Positions 55,378-64,000 of a stretch of 64,000 bases of DNA are shown one piece after another. Under the pieces are notes generated by a model that was not told the DNA's origin, made no database searches, and saw only the letters and a list, made by a program, of their open reading frames with translations. Both the position numbers and the translations under genes were made by a program. How positions within the stretch are numbered: position 1 is the stretch's first letter; every line of letters begins with the position of its first letter. The stretch comes from Allolucifera butyrica (GTDB lineage Bacteria > Bacillota > Negativicutes > Sporomusales > UPPP01): positions 124,001 through 188,000 of the forward strand of contig NZ_UPPP01000072.1 of the NCBI RefSeq assembly GCF_900476375.1. The letters run 5' to 3'.

Positions 55378-56496
55378 TTAGCGGCCGCTGCTGCTGTTTT
55401 TCCGCTTTTCTATTTCTTTGCTGTTAAAACAAGTTTGTAGACTGGACTCCTGGAAAAAGGGCTGCATCCGCTCAGCCAGCAATTCGGCTGATCCTGCCGA
55501 AACATCCACCCGCTGTCCGGCCAGATGAGGGGTTAAAATCACATTATCCAGTTTTAACAGGGGACTCGTCGATGGCAGTGGTTCGGTATAATACACATCC
55601 AAAGCCGCACCTGCAATCTGCTTCTGCTGCAACGCTTCAATCAGCGCCGCTTCATCAATGATTTCACCGCGGGCAACGTTGATAAAGTAGGCTGTCGGTT
55701 TCATCCTGCCCAATAATTCCCTGCCAATAACTCCTTTATTCTCCGGCAACGGCGGAATATGAACCGAAATGAAATCACTGTTGGCAAACAGTTCCGGCAA
55801 TGACGACACTTTTGTATACTTGGCCAATAAAGCTTCCTCAACAAAGGGGTCATAAACCATCACCTTCATTCCCAGACCCGCTGCTTTTTCAGCTACCCGT
55901 TTGCCAATTTTGCCGAATCCGACAAGCCCGAATTTTTTATTTTTAAAGGTTACGCCTCGAAATGTGACAAACTCATCCCATATCGGATTTTCCCGGTTGA
56001 TATCCCGGTCCCACCGTCCGGCTTTGACGTATTGATCGGCTTTAATAATATTTCTGCCCAACAGCAGTGTAAATGCGATAGTCAGATCCGATACCGGTTC
56101 CACGGAGCGACCCGGAGCATTGAAAAAATAGATCCCTTTTTCCGTGGCTGCCTGGATATTTACACTGACGGCATCAGACCGGCAGCAGCCAATGGCGATC
56201 AGTTTTTTCCCCGCCTCGATTACCTGTTTGGTTACCGGCGCCGTATGGACAACCAGAAGGTTAACATCGTCTATACGTTCAATCAGTGCTTGCGGGTGAC
56301 CGCAATATTCCGTGATGCTGTCATCACCGATATCTTCCTTGCGGTCCCGGCTCATCGGCTTATCCATAATTACATCGAAGCAATCCATTTCATATTGATA
56401 TCCCTGTAAGGTCTGTTCCACTGCCTTTACCAAATCATTTGTTTTTACCCATTCGTCCCCAACTACCAGTACTTTTATTTTTTGGCTTTTATTCAT
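55378..56496 (-). CDS. D-2-hydroxyacid dehydrogenase in a PTS operon
   Basis: 372 residues, longer than usual because of an N-terminal region of about 80 residues. The NAD-binding motif is GLVGFGKIGKRVAEKA, and the catalytic Arg, Glu and His lie in NVARGEIID, YYTEPLPS and LTPHLAGQ. It oxidises or reduces the C2 of a 2-hydroxy/2-keto acid. Its place between the PTS EIIA and an aldolase means its substrate may be a phosphorylated sugar acid. This pairing is unusual. Confidence 0.88.
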   Translation of the reverse strand: MNKSQKIKVLVVGDEWVKTNDLVKAVEQTLQGYQYEMDCFDVIMDKPMSRDRKEDIGDDSITEYCGHPQALIERIDDVNLLVVHTAPVTKQVIEAGKKLIAIGCCRSDAVSVNIQAATEKGIYFFNAPGRSVEPVSDLTIAFTLLLGRNIIKADQYVKAGRWDRDINRENPIWDEFVTFRGVTFKNKKFGLVGFGKIGKRVAEKAAGLGMKVMVYDPFVEEALLAKYTKVSSLPELFANSDFISVHIPPLPENKGVIGRELLGRMKPTAYFINVARGEIIDEAALIEALQQKQIAGAALDVYYTEPLPSTSPLLKLDNVILTPHLAGQRVDVSAGSAELLAERMQPFFQESSLQTCFNSKEIEKRKNSSSGR

Positions 56497-56545
56497 TTTA
56501 TTGCTCCTTTCCCCTTTATCATTTTATACCTGTCCGGTATCACCG

Positions 56546-57037
56546 CTAAGGCTGGTTTCCATCACCCGGAAGGCACAGGATTTCTGAATGGAAAATTCGG
56601 TATGCCTCTTCCCGGGAAGTTACTTTATAAAGCGTCATTAACTTGTCTTCCTGCTTGCAAAAGTTAACAATATTTTTCAAATAATTCAAATGTCTGTTTT
56701 CTCCTTGCAAAGCCAGCAAAAATATAATTCCCACGGCAATCACAGACTTTGAATTTCCCATCTCGGCAAAGGGAATCAGCTTTTTGGCAATTCCCATTAT
56801 AACAGCCGGCCGAATCACATTTTCGGCCTTGGAATGGGGCACCGCAATCCCGACTGGTTTTGTCGGCAGTCCGGTCGGACATGAATCTTCCCGTTCCAAC
56901 GTTGCCTTCAGGTATTCCTGGTTGACATACCCTTTTTGCATCAGATACCCCGACAAATACTGTATAACCTCTTCTTTCGTACTTGCATTTTCCAGAATCA
57001 CGGCATCATAATATACATTTTCTAGTATTTGACTCAT
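56546..57037 (-). CDS. PTS fructose/galactitol-type EIIA
   Basis: 163 residues from ATG 57037, 7 bp after GGGGAGA (a TTG at 57043 is possible). The phosphohistidine is His68 in VGIAVPHSK. The fold is the EIIA-Fru/Ntr type. It phosphorylates the galactitol-type EIIB encoded in the same operon. Confidence 0.92.
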   Translation of the reverse strand: MSQILENVYYDAVILENASTKEEVIQYLSGYLMQKGYVNQEYLKATLEREDSCPTGLPTKPVGIAVPHSKAENVIRPAVIMGIAKKLIPFAEMGNSKSVIAVGIIFLLALQGENRHLNYLKNIVNFCKQEDKLMTLYKVTSREEAYRIFHSEILCLPGDGNQP

Positions 57038-57067
57038 CGTCAATCTCCCCTATAGCAAGTTTTCCAA

Positions 57068-58342
57068 CTAGAACCCAAAAATCCACGAAAATACCTTATA
57101 CACCAATACCAACCCCGGCGTGCCTGCAGCATCCCAATTGGATATCAAGCCTTTGGAAGCGTCATAGCCCATGGTTTGCGCCAAATGGGTCATTGAATCC
57201 GCCATAAACGTAGCTCCCCAGCAAAACAGGCAAACAATCAGGGATAAAATAATAAGGTTATGCAGGATATTCCCTTCGGTAATTGCGTTTACAGCCGCAC
57301 TTTCCCATAAAATAATAATTAAGCTTACCGAAGCAATCATTTGGCATCCAGGCAAAATGAGTGAAATGAGCAAGGCAATGGGATACATAATCAACGCCGT
57401 GGGAATCACTGCGGAGTGGCCAATAACCGTGGAACAGTCCAATGCAATCCGGACATCGTCGCGGTTAAGTTTACTCACAAGGATACTGCGCGCCGATTTT
57501 ATGATGGGAAACCATCCCTCGACCAATATGGCTGCCATTCGCGGCAGCAACAAGAATGCAGCTGCCATTTTTACACCTAACAGCAGGGACGGCATGATGC
57601 CGATTTGACTAAATGCTCCGATAATAATTCCCAGAACCGCTCCCATAACGGTCGTTTCCCCTAACACGCCGAATTTTTCCTCAATTGTTTCGGCATTAAA
57701 CTGAATATTTTTGATCACAGGAATTCTCCTCAGACACCACTCAATAGGAATCGCAATACAGGCCTGGAAAGAAAAATGGGTTCCATGCGGCCAGGACCCT
57801 CCCGGCGGGAAATTATTGATTTTTTCAATATAAGGTGCGGCAATATCGGCTGCCTTTACGTCTATAATTAGGAAAACAACAACAGCCAGTGTCGCCAGCC
57901 AGAAACTGCCGCTCGCAACTCCCACGAGCCCCGCCAGCAGCATTGCTCTCCAGGTATTAAAAACATCTACGTATAACGTTTGGGTAAACCGGACGGTCAC
58001 CAAAATAACATCGACAATGAGAAAGACTAATACGCCAAAATAACCGTAGGTATTGCCAAACGCATAACCCACCGAGCCCCAGCCAATATCAATAATGCTT
58101 TTATTAAACCCGTAAAGAGCGACCATGCTTGTAATTGGTTTAATCATAGCTTCCTGAATTAAATTGACAACTAAAAATAATCCGGTAAGTCCAATAGATA
58201 CCTTTAATGCCCCGGCAATCGCCTTCTTAAGCGGCACCCTGACGAGTAATGAGACAATTAAAATAATCCCTACAATGGTTACTGTGGAATCGAACTTGAA
58301 AAAGGCCGAAAGGATATTTGTAATCGTAACAACCAGATCCAC
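57068..58342 (-). CDS. gatC: PTS galactitol-type EIIC
   Basis: 424 residues with 10-12 membrane segments, GatC family (ALDCSTVIGHSAVIPTALI; LILPGCQMIASVSLI). It imports a polyol or sugar that EIIB phosphorylates. GTG start with GGGAGG upstream. Many GatC relatives carry other sugar alcohols or sugar acids, so galactitol is not proved. Confidence 0.9.
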   Translation of the reverse strand: MDLVVTITNILSAFFKFDSTVTIVGIILIVSLLVRVPLKKAIAGALKVSIGLTGLFLVVNLIQEAMIKPITSMVALYGFNKSIIDIGWGSVGYAFGNTYGYFGVLVFLIVDVILVTVRFTQTLYVDVFNTWRAMLLAGLVGVASGSFWLATLAVVVFLIIDVKAADIAAPYIEKINNFPPGGSWPHGTHFSFQACIAIPIEWCLRRIPVIKNIQFNAETIEEKFGVLGETTVMGAVLGIIIGAFSQIGIMPSLLLGVKMAAAFLLLPRMAAILVEGWFPIIKSARSILVSKLNRDDVRIALDCSTVIGHSAVIPTALIMYPIALLISLILPGCQMIASVSLIIILWESAAVNAITEGNILHNLIILSLIVCLFCWGATFMADSMTHLAQTMGYDASKGLISNWDAAGTPGLVLVYKVFSWIFGF

Positions 58343-58430
58343 TTATATCCGCCTCCCATAATTGATTTTTTAATTGTGAGCGTTGCCATTTGGATGCTGC
58401 AGACAAATATTCTTTTGTTGCTAGGAAAAC

Positions 58431-58733
58431 CTATCGCTGCAATTTTCGGACCTCCATAACAATTTCATCCAGCGCCTTTTTAGCAGCTTTGTCATCCAGC
58501 ATAATTCCTAATGCCCTGATCATTGGCACCGGATAATTTGCCTTCATTTCAACCGTTGTCACCATCATATCGGCATTAGCGATCGCCTCTTCCACATCAT
58601 TTACCCTGCACAATGTGACTTTTACATTTTTTATTCCCTCCTGCTTCATTCGTTCCCCAATTTCTTCCCGCAGATAATTTGACGTACAAATTCCGGCTCC
58701 ACAGCAGCAAAGTATTGAGATTTTGTCTTTCAT
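58431..58733 (-). CDS. gatB: PTS galactitol-type EIIB
   Basis: 100 residues of the EIIB lactose/galactitol family. The phosphocysteine is in SILCCCGAGICTSNY, where Cys9 to Cys11 are adjacent. It is the first gene of the operon, 48 bp after a sigma-54 promoter, and has a GGGGGAG ribosome binding site. Confidence 0.93.
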   Translation of the reverse strand: MKDKISILCCCGAGICTSNYLREEIGERMKQEGIKNVKVTLCRVNDVEEAIANADMMVTTVEMKANYPVPMIRALGIMLDDKAAKKALDEIVMEVRKLQR

Positions 58734-58780
58734 AGGCTCCCCCTTCTTTCTAAATGGTTTTGCTTTTCAGCTATATTTCT

Positions 58781-58798
58781 ATGCAACTCTTATGCCAA
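58781..58798 (-). promoter_or_regulatory. Sigma-54 promoter of the galactitol-type PTS operon
   Basis: On the minus strand TTGGCATAAGAGTTGCAT matches the -24/-12 consensus TGGCACNNNNNTTGCW at all but one fixed position, with exact GG-to-GC spacing. It is 48 bp before the EIIB gene and fits the LevR-type activator encoded downstream. Confidence 0.88.
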
Positions 58799-58855
58799 TT
58801 ACAAAAAAGAACAAAACACCCTTATTCTTTCTACATAATCAAACTCCATTCTTAC

Positions 58856-58871
58856 TTTTGTAATTACAAAA
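58856..58871. promoter_or_regulatory. Candidate LevR-type activator site 1
   Basis: TTTTGTAATTACAAAA is a perfect 16-bp palindrome 58 bp upstream of the -24 element. TTTTGTAAATCTTTACGAAA at about 58890-58909 is a related, imperfect copy. Upstream activator sites for sigma-54 activators lie at about this range. Confidence 0.6.
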
Positions 58872-59133
58872 ACATGCAAGCTGCCGCTATTCCTTTTGTA
58901 AATCTTTACGAAATCGTATTCAATGCAAACCGATTATCATCCCAGTGTCTCTTAAAAACATAAAACGACCAACCGGTACTTGCGGCTGATCGTTTGTATA
59001 TATAGTATCTTAATTTTTAGGACTTAAGGCAATAAACCAAAAAAATTATACTCATGGCCAGGTCCCTATGACTTGCCCTGAGCCCTGCACCATGAGCCGA
59101 AAGACCGCCCTAAGCTGCCCTACGCGGTCCTTC

Positions 59134-59715
59134 TTATTCCTCATCCTGCGGACTGCGTTCTTTTTCAGCCGGTAGAGGCTTCGCCGCCACCGGCTGTAAA
59201 CCGGCTATCGACTTTTGGGGTTCGGCCGGAACCAATCCCTCGTCCTGCCACATCTGATAGAGATAGACTAACAATAAATGTACAACGGTAGTTGCAAATG
59301 CACCAATTCCCGCCAGAGCATTATTGTGATCAACGTATACGAAAATGCCCCGGATATGAAGCAGAGGCTGCACCAACCAAATAAGCACCAGGCTTCCCGC
59401 CAACTGAACCGCTGTATACAGCCAAAAGCGCCCATAAGTATATTTAAGAATCCACATTGCCCCTACCGGCAGCGCACCATAAACAAAACTTATCATTTCG
59501 CTTAACGGATACACGTTCTCATGGGTTTCCCATATATGCCAGGTAACGCCTACGTCAACGATTATCGTATTGGTTGCTATCACGAATAAAGCGGCAGGCA
59601 TCCAGTGTTTAATTTCCTGCCGTTTCATAAAGAACAAAGTCAGCCAGGGCACCACTAACATTGACCACAATATCGCCTGATTACTCGTGACACATCCGCC
59701 TCCTAGAAACTTCAT
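59134..59715 (-). CDS. Membrane protein, function unknown
   Basis: 193 residues with about five hydrophobic segments (WSMLVVPWLTLFFM, AALFVIATNTIIVDVGV, MISFVYGALPVGAMWIL, VQLAGSLVLIWLV, GAFATTVVHLLLVYLYQM) and a charged Pro/Glu-rich cytoplasmic tail (about 155-193). I do not recognise the family, though it is reminiscent of small spore-former membrane proteins. The AGGAGG in the first codons has no in-frame standard start after it, so the ATG at 59715 with a weak site is used. Confidence 0.7.
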   Translation of the reverse strand: MKFLGGGCVTSNQAILWSMLVVPWLTLFFMKRQEIKHWMPAALFVIATNTIIVDVGVTWHIWETHENVYPLSEMISFVYGALPVGAMWILKYTYGRFWLYTAVQLAGSLVLIWLVQPLLHIRGIFVYVDHNNALAGIGAFATTVVHLLLVYLYQMWQDEGLVPAEPQKSIAGLQPVAAKPLPAEKERSPQDEE

Positions 59716-59888
59716 TTAACATTAATATTTCCCGTATATCACAATTCATTCCGTTCATAAGCTTTGGGATTTCATCTGCTATTTTTTCTTGTAATATACA
59801 GGAAAGGAAAGGTAATCCAGTTACGATGTCGAAATTTAGAATAAACAATAGAAATTTGTATATATAAGTTGAGAAATGGAGGAGTACA

Positions 59889-61892
59889 ATGGACAGAAAC
59901 AGCATTCAGTTCCGTGTAATATTAGGAATTACGGTTAGTCTGGCAGCTATAGCGCTTCTAATAGCAGGATTTGCTATTTATACAATCCGGACCAACTTAG
60001 CGGCCAGCGCCCGCAGTACTGTGGAAGAGCGTTATCAAGGAATGATACATTTATTCGACATTTATAAAGCAAATGCCTTAGGACATGCCCAGTCCTTGGC
60101 GAGACATCCCGGGATCATTGCTGCTGCCAAGAGGCATGACACCCAGGCTTTATTTGCTATAACGACGCCTTTGATGAAAGAAAGCAAGCTCGATTATATG
60201 GTAATTACCGACCCCAAGGGATTTGTTATTATCCGGACTCACGAGCCGGGTAAAATTCCCGCGGCAAATGATAACATCGCCAAGCAAATAAATGTGTCTC
60301 AGGCCATGAAGGGTAAGGCATTTGTTGCTATTGAGGAGGGCAAAGTGGTGAAGCTCTCGGTACGGGCGGGAGCTCCTCTTTATGATGAAACCGGGACACT
60401 GGTCGGTGTTCTTTCTACCGGCTATGTCATTAGCCAAAATGAAATTGTCGATAGTGCAAAAAAAATGTTTAATGCCGAGTTTAGCTTATTTTTGCAAAAT
60501 GAGGAGGTAGCGACTACTCTTAGGGACGCAGCAGGCAAGAGAATGACGGAAACGGCGCTGAACGACCCTGCCATTATCCAGACCGTGCTTACTTCAGGAC
60601 AAACTTACCATGGCATTAACCGGGTCGGCGGCACAGATTATACGGCTGTCTACGGTCCCTTGACGGGAGCAAACGGAAAAGTAATCGGCATGATCTTTGC
60701 GGGAATTCCCACTACCTTCATTGAAAGAGTCATTAATTCTCTTACCTTCCGTATTGCAGCGGCGGCTGCGGTTGCTCTTGTCATTGTAATTTTAGCTGCC
60801 GTCTTTTTTATTCGGCGTCTTCTAAAACCACTTCAGGTAATATTGGAAAAGGTTCAGGAAGTGGCAGCCGGGAACCTCAGAATCTCGCTGCTGGATGTTC
60901 ACGGCCGGGATGAAATTGCCCGGTTAGGTGCCGCTGTAAATACGATGATAAATAACTTGCGTAATCTGATCCGCGGCGCATCGCAATCAGCCGAGCAGGT
61001 AGCGGCATCTTCACAGCAATTGACTGCCAGTGCTAATCAGGCCGCGAATGCCGCCAATCAGGTTGCCGGGTCGATTACAGAAATTGCGTCGGGGACGGAA
61101 AAACAGTCAGGCTCAGCCACTCAGGTCAGCGCGGTGGCGGAACAAATATCGGGGAGTACGGAACAGATCTCCTCTACGGCAGACAAGGTGGCGGAAATTG
61201 CGAAAAATACATCCCGGGAAGCGAAGCATGGCCGGCAAGCAATAGAGCAGGCCGTTGACCAGATGCAAGCGATCGAGACAGGGTCCGCATCCGTTAATGC
61301 GGCCATCGCGGATTTGGCTAAAGGCTCGCAGGAAATTGGTGAAATCGTAAATCTTATCTCGACAATTGCCGGCCAGACCAATTTACTGGCGTTGAATGCC
61401 GCAATTGAGGCCGCCAGGGCCGGCGAGCATGGACGTGGCTTCGCCGTAGTAGCGGAAGAAGTTAGAAAATTGGCTGAAGAATCGAATCAGGCCGCGCAGC
61501 AGATTACCGCATTAATCGAACAAAACCAGACGAATATGGATCAGGCTGTCGCTGCCACGCAAACGGGAATGACGGGAGTCCAGGCCGGAATGACAATTGT
61601 TAATTCGGCCGGTGAGACTTTCAAAAAGATTGCCGACTCGGTTGTACAACTTTCCGGACAAATTGAAGAAATAACCCAATCCATTCATCAAATTGCAGAC
61701 GACGGTAAAGCACTGGCTGTGTCCATTAGCGAAGTCGACAAAGTGAGCAAAGAGAGCGCCGCCGAAGCTCAGACCGTATCGGCGGCAACAGAGGAACAGT
61801 CCGCGTCTATGCAGGAAATTGCCGCCTCCAGTCAAAGCCTGGCCCGGTTGGCCGGAGAATTACAACAGGCTGTCGCCAAATTTCAGGTATAG
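59889..61892 (+). CDS. Methyl-accepting chemotaxis protein
   Basis: 667 residues. Membrane segments are at about 9-32 and 282-308, with an extracellular Cache-type sensor between ([29 protein letters not shown]). A HAMP domain follows (about 309-365), then the methyl-accepting signalling domain with the invariant hairpin tip [19 protein letters not shown]. It detects an unknown ligand and acts through CheA/CheW. No che genes are nearby. Confidence 0.94.
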   Translation: MDRNSIQFRVILGITVSLAAIALLIAGFAIYTIRTNLAASARSTVEERYQGMIHLFDIYKANALGHAQSLARHPGIIAAAKRHDTQALFAITTPLMKESKLDYMVITDPKGFVIIRTHEPGKIPAANDNIAKQINVSQAMKGKAFVAIEEGKVVKLSVRAGAPLYDETGTLVGVLSTGYVISQNEIVDSAKKMFNAEFSLFLQNEEVATTLRDAAGKRMTETALNDPAIIQTVLTSGQTYHGINRVGGTDYTAVYGPLTGANGKVIGMIFAGIPTTFIERVINSLTFRIAAAAAVALVIVILAAVFFIRRLLKPLQVILEKVQEVAAGNLRISLLDVHGRDEIARLGAAVNTMINNLRNLIRGASQSAEQVAASSQQLTASANQAANAANQVAGSITEIASGTEKQSGSATQVSAVAEQISGSTEQISSTADKVAEIAKNTSREAKHGRQAIEQAVDQMQAIETGSASVNAAIADLAKGSQEIGEIVNLISTIAGQTNLLALNAAIEAARAGEHGRGFAVVAEEVRKLAEESNQAAQQITALIEQNQTNMDQAVAATQTGMTGVQAGMTIVNSAGETFKKIADSVVQLSGQIEEITQSIHQIADDGKALAVSISEVDKVSKESAAEAQTVSAATEEQSASMQEIAASSQSLARLAGELQQAVAKFQV

Positions 61893-61904
61893 TATTCAAA
61901 TAAC

Positions 61905-61942
61905 AAAGCACGTGCCTTCTAGAAAAGCGCGTGCTTTTGTTT
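61905..61942. terminator. Terminator between chemoreceptor and carbamoylase genes
   Basis: AAAGCACGTGC and GCGCGTGCTTT form an 11-bp stem followed by TGTTTT. It serves both convergent transcripts. Confidence 0.8.
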
Positions 61943-61951
61943 TCACATTTA

Positions 61952-63196
61952 TTAAAGATTAGACTGTACCGCCTTGCCGGCAAGACGGAGGAAAGCGCTG
62001 GCGGCGGTCTCCAAATCGGCATCGGGTGTATCTTCCTGCTTGCAATGGGATAAGCCTTTAGACGACATGGCAAACATCATAACCGAAGGTACAATTTTTG
62101 CCATTTCCGCCGCATCATGGAGCGGCCCGGAATACATAGCCGTATCTTCCCCGGTTTCTTCCTTGACCGCTTCTTTACAAAGCCTGGTCAGACAGGGATC
62201 AAAAATCGTCGGTTCAATGCGCCAGATTTTTTCCCAGCTTACCGTCACATGATGTTCCTGCACGGCTCTTTCTACTACTTCCTGCGCCTCTTCGAACATG
62301 GCCTTTAATTTGTCCGGGTCGATGGAGCGCTGATCCAGCGAAATCGTGCAAGTTTCCGGCACAATGGTAACAACATCCGGCGTTACACTTGCTTTGCCAA
62401 CCGTACAAACGCCCTCGTATTTTAAAGCGATTTTTCTAAAGTCCAAGGCTGCCTGCGCTGCCGCGAGAAAAGCATCCTGCCGCATAAGGGTGGGGAAAGA
62501 CCCGGCATGGGCCGCTTGCCCCCTGAATTTGATATAGTGACGTTCACAGCCGGTGATTCCATAAACACAGGCTACTGATTTTTTCATCTCTTCCAGCACC
62601 GGCCCCTGTTCAATATGGAGTTCGAGATAGCCGACAATCTTCTTGGTTAAAAAATCAGTATGCGCCTCTAGAATGTGACCCAGGTCCACATCGTAGGTTT
62701 TCAGGGCGTCAACAAGCGGAATCCCTTTATTGTCCTTAAGGTGGATAATGTCCGCTATATCCAGCGTGCCGGATACAGCCGAGGACCCAATGAGACTGCG
62801 TCCAAAACGGCCGCCTTCTTCATCGGCCCAATTTACAAGATAAAGCGTCTTATGGGGTTTTGTCCCCTGTTTCCCATACCGGTGCATCACTTCCATACCG
62901 GCGGCGACGCCCAGGGCTCCGTCAAGCCAGCCGCCATTGGGCACGCAGTCAAGATGACTGCCGATCAGAATGGCCTCTGCCGATACACCGGCAATTTTTG
63001 CCCAGCTATTTCCCGCTTTGTCAACGGTAACTTCAGCCCCCTCAGCTTTCATCTTATCGGCAAACCAGTCTCTGGCCTTTTGCCAGGTCGGCGTCCAGGC
63101 AACCCGCTGGGCCCCATTTTTATCCGAAGTCATTGCCGCCAGTTCCCGTAAGTTGGCCACAATCCGTTTTGCACCGGCTTTTAAATCATATTCCAT
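61952..63196 (-). CDS. M20-family N-carbamoyl hydrolase (beta-ureidopropionase-like)
   Basis: 414 residues of the hydantoinase/carbamoylase amidase family. Metal-binding motifs are LIGSHLDCVPNGGWLDGALG and NWADEEGGRFG, and HAGSFPTLMRQDAF, with its RxD, is the usual substrate region. It follows preA by 24 bp in an operon. With dihydropyrimidine dehydrogenase next to it, the likely substrate is N-carbamoyl-beta-alanine. Allantoate is an alternative for the family. Confidence 0.88.
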   Translation of the reverse strand: MEYDLKAGAKRIVANLRELAAMTSDKNGAQRVAWTPTWQKARDWFADKMKAEGAEVTVDKAGNSWAKIAGVSAEAILIGSHLDCVPNGGWLDGALGVAAGMEVMHRYGKQGTKPHKTLYLVNWADEEGGRFGRSLIGSSAVSGTLDIADIIHLKDNKGIPLVDALKTYDVDLGHILEAHTDFLTKKIVGYLELHIEQGPVLEEMKKSVACVYGITGCERHYIKFRGQAAHAGSFPTLMRQDAFLAAAQAALDFRKIALKYEGVCTVGKASVTPDVVTIVPETCTISLDQRSIDPDKLKAMFEEAQEVVERAVQEHHVTVSWEKIWRIEPTIFDPCLTRLCKEAVKEETGEDTAMYSGPLHDAAEMAKIVPSVMMFAMSSKGLSHCKQEDTPDADLETAASAFLRLAGKAVQSNL

Positions 63197-63220
63197 CCTT
63201 TTCTCCCCCTCTGCCTAACA

Positions 63221-64000
63221 TTACACGATATTGCGAAGCTCCTGGCCTTGCCTATAATAGGGAGCCTTCATTTTAATGACCTGTTTGGGGCAAACCAGAC
63301 TGCACAGCGAACAGCCGTCACATTTAGACTCATCAATCTGTATTTGGCGGCCCCTTGCCTGGATTGCTCCATAAGCCGATTCATTGCAGGCCACCAGGCA
63401 CTTCCGGCAGAACGTACATTCCGCCGGATTGGCCAAAAATGCCTTGGCGGCATACTCACGGCTCAAATTTGTATGGGACGTCATTTTTTTGGCGGCTATT
63501 CCACAGATATCTGCCAGCTTTTTGATCTCTTTTTCTTGCATATAGCTTTTCAATCCGGCCAACATAGGCTGGATGATCTGGAACCCTTCCAGCATGGCCG
63601 CCGTGCAAATTTGAACGGCACTGGCCCCCACGGCAATATACTCGATTGCATCCTGCCATGTTCCGACACCGCCAATGCCGTAAACGGGAAGCTCAACCGC
63701 ATTGGCAATTTGCGCTACGCAGCGAAGTCCAACCGGTTTTACGGCATAGCCTGAATAGCCGCCATAGGTAGAATAGCCGTTCACCGCAGGCAGGGGCGAC
63801 AAGGTATCCAGATCCACTCCCATTAAACATTGGACTGTATTGATTGCCGCAATCGCATCGGCGCCGGCGGCGGCTACCTGCCTGGCAATGGCGGCGATAT
63901 CCGTCACATTGGGTGTTAGTTTCACAATGACCGGTAAATTCACGGCTTCTTTTACCCATTTGGTAATCATGGCGGCAATTTCAGCACTTTGCCCGATGGC
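63221..64000 (-). CDS. preA: NAD-dependent dihydropyrimidine dehydrogenase subunit PreA, partial
   Basis: The C-terminal 259 residues are visible and the N-terminus is beyond the right edge. VNLPVIVKLTPNVTDIA, AINTVQCLMGVDLDTL and GIGGVGTWQDAIEYI are dihydroorotate-dehydrogenase-type barrel motifs. The C-terminus adds two 4Fe-4S clusters (CTFCRKCLVAC and CDGCSLCSLVCP), the PreA signature. It reduces uracil and thymine with the PreT subunit, which should lie past the edge. Confidence 0.92.
   Translation of the reverse strand, partial: AIGQSAEIAAMITKWVKEAVNLPVIVKLTPNVTDIAAIARQVAAAGADAIAAINTVQCLMGVDLDTLSPLPAVNGYSTYGGYSGYAVKPVGLRCVAQIANAVELPVYGIGGVGTWQDAIEYIAVGASAVQICTAAMLEGFQIIQPMLAGLKSYMQEKEIKKLADICGIAAKKMTSHTNLSREYAAKAFLANPAECTFCRKCLVACNESAYGAIQARGRQIQIDESKCDGCSLCSLVCPKQVIKMKAPYYRQGQELRNIV

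Larger units (their letters stand above)
58734..59133. other. Control region of the galactitol-type PTS operon
   Basis: 400 bp without a gene. It holds a sigma-54 promoter at 58781-58798, two palindromic candidate activator sites at 58856 and about 58890, and an imperfect hairpin at 58963-58994 (AACGACCAACCG with CGGCTGATCGTT). The rest lies past the end of the membrane protein gene. Confidence 0.6.

Noticed and set aside
58963-58994. Hairpin AACGACCAACCG/CGGCTGATCGTT as a terminator
   Set aside because: The stem has mismatches and the trailing T-run is poor. No gene ends close to it.
59681-59905. 74-codon minus-strand frame (ending NEVSRRRMCHE) with a faint likeness to Spo0E-type small proteins
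   Set aside because: It overlaps the chemoreceptor start and the membrane protein gene in another frame, and lacks the SQELD-type motif. The likeness is too weak to call.

Overview
The window looks like the chromosome of an anaerobic or fermentative Firmicute, most likely a Negativicute of the Sporomusaceae type. This is an inference from gene content and style: AT-leaning DNA, strong AGGAGG ribosome binding sites, many PTS systems, PRD-type and LevR-type regulators, cre-like sites and a KinB-like PAS kinase. There is no rRNA, tRNA, insertion sequence, phage or CRISPR array. Almost everything is a series of self-contained catabolic cassettes, each with its own regulator, transporter and enzymes, mostly on the minus strand.

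Layout. 0-3.7 kb: fructose-type PTS cassette (RpiR regulator, 1-phosphofructokinase-type kinase, EIIBC, class II aldolase cut by the left edge). 4.0-11.6 kb: sugar-acid cassette (glycerate kinase, D-2-hydroxyacid dehydrogenase, GntR regulator, D-apionate-oxidoisomerase-like dehydrogenase, two-subunit transketolase, divergent MFS carrier), bracketed by two copies of a dispersed palindromic repeat. 11.7-18 kb: aryl-beta-glucoside/cellobiose PTS with a GH1 enzyme and a LicR-type PRD regulator. 18.2-22.1 kb: AraC regulator, YicI-type alpha-xylosidase and the decayed tail of its GPH transporter. 22.4-32 kb: mixed single genes (alpha-oxoamine synthase, RecD-like helicase, amidohydrolase, secreted small protein, Fic protein, PAS kinase, LysR, QueG-like iron-sulfur protein). 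32-34.2 kb: HutD and an NCS1 nucleobase permease. 34.6-39.1 kb: complete L-rhamnonate module (aldolase, carrier, dehydratase, IclR regulator). 39.3-46.4 kb: inositol module (IolG, IolI, three-gene ABC transporter, LacI regulator). 46.5-48.2 kb: alkylation-repair operon adaA-ogt-alkA. 48.3-50.5 kb: phenolic-acid module (PadC, secreted esterase, divergent PadR). 50.7-51.2 kb: two very small proteins. 51.5-58.7 kb: galactitol-type PTS cassette with a hydroxyacid dehydrogenase and class II aldolase, under a LevR-type sigma-54 activator. 59-61.9 kb: small membrane protein and a chemoreceptor. 61.9-64 kb: reductive pyrimidine degradation (carbamoylase and PreA, cut by the right edge).

How it fits together. 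The cassettes suit a plant-biomass diet: fructose, beta-glucosides, alpha-xylosides, rhamnonate, inositol and hydroxycinnamate esters. Regulation is local and partly readable from the DNA: a 21-bp site repeated after both divergent promoters of the sugar-acid cassette, a near-consensus sigma-54 promoter before the galactitol-type PTS, TTCATATATATGAA-type sites around the IclR gene, a 14-bp-arm palindrome between padC and padR, and 16-bp LacI-type palindromes near the inositol operon.

The best candidates for undescribed biology are the two cassettes whose substrates cannot be named: the transketolase/ApnO-like sugar-acid cluster at 4.0-11.6 kb and the galactitol-type PTS with a 2-hydroxyacid dehydrogenase at 54.5-58.7 kb. 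Smaller surprises are a probable ATT start codon for the IclR regulator, a GH1 enzyme with Gln at the acid/base position, and a padC-esterase operon.
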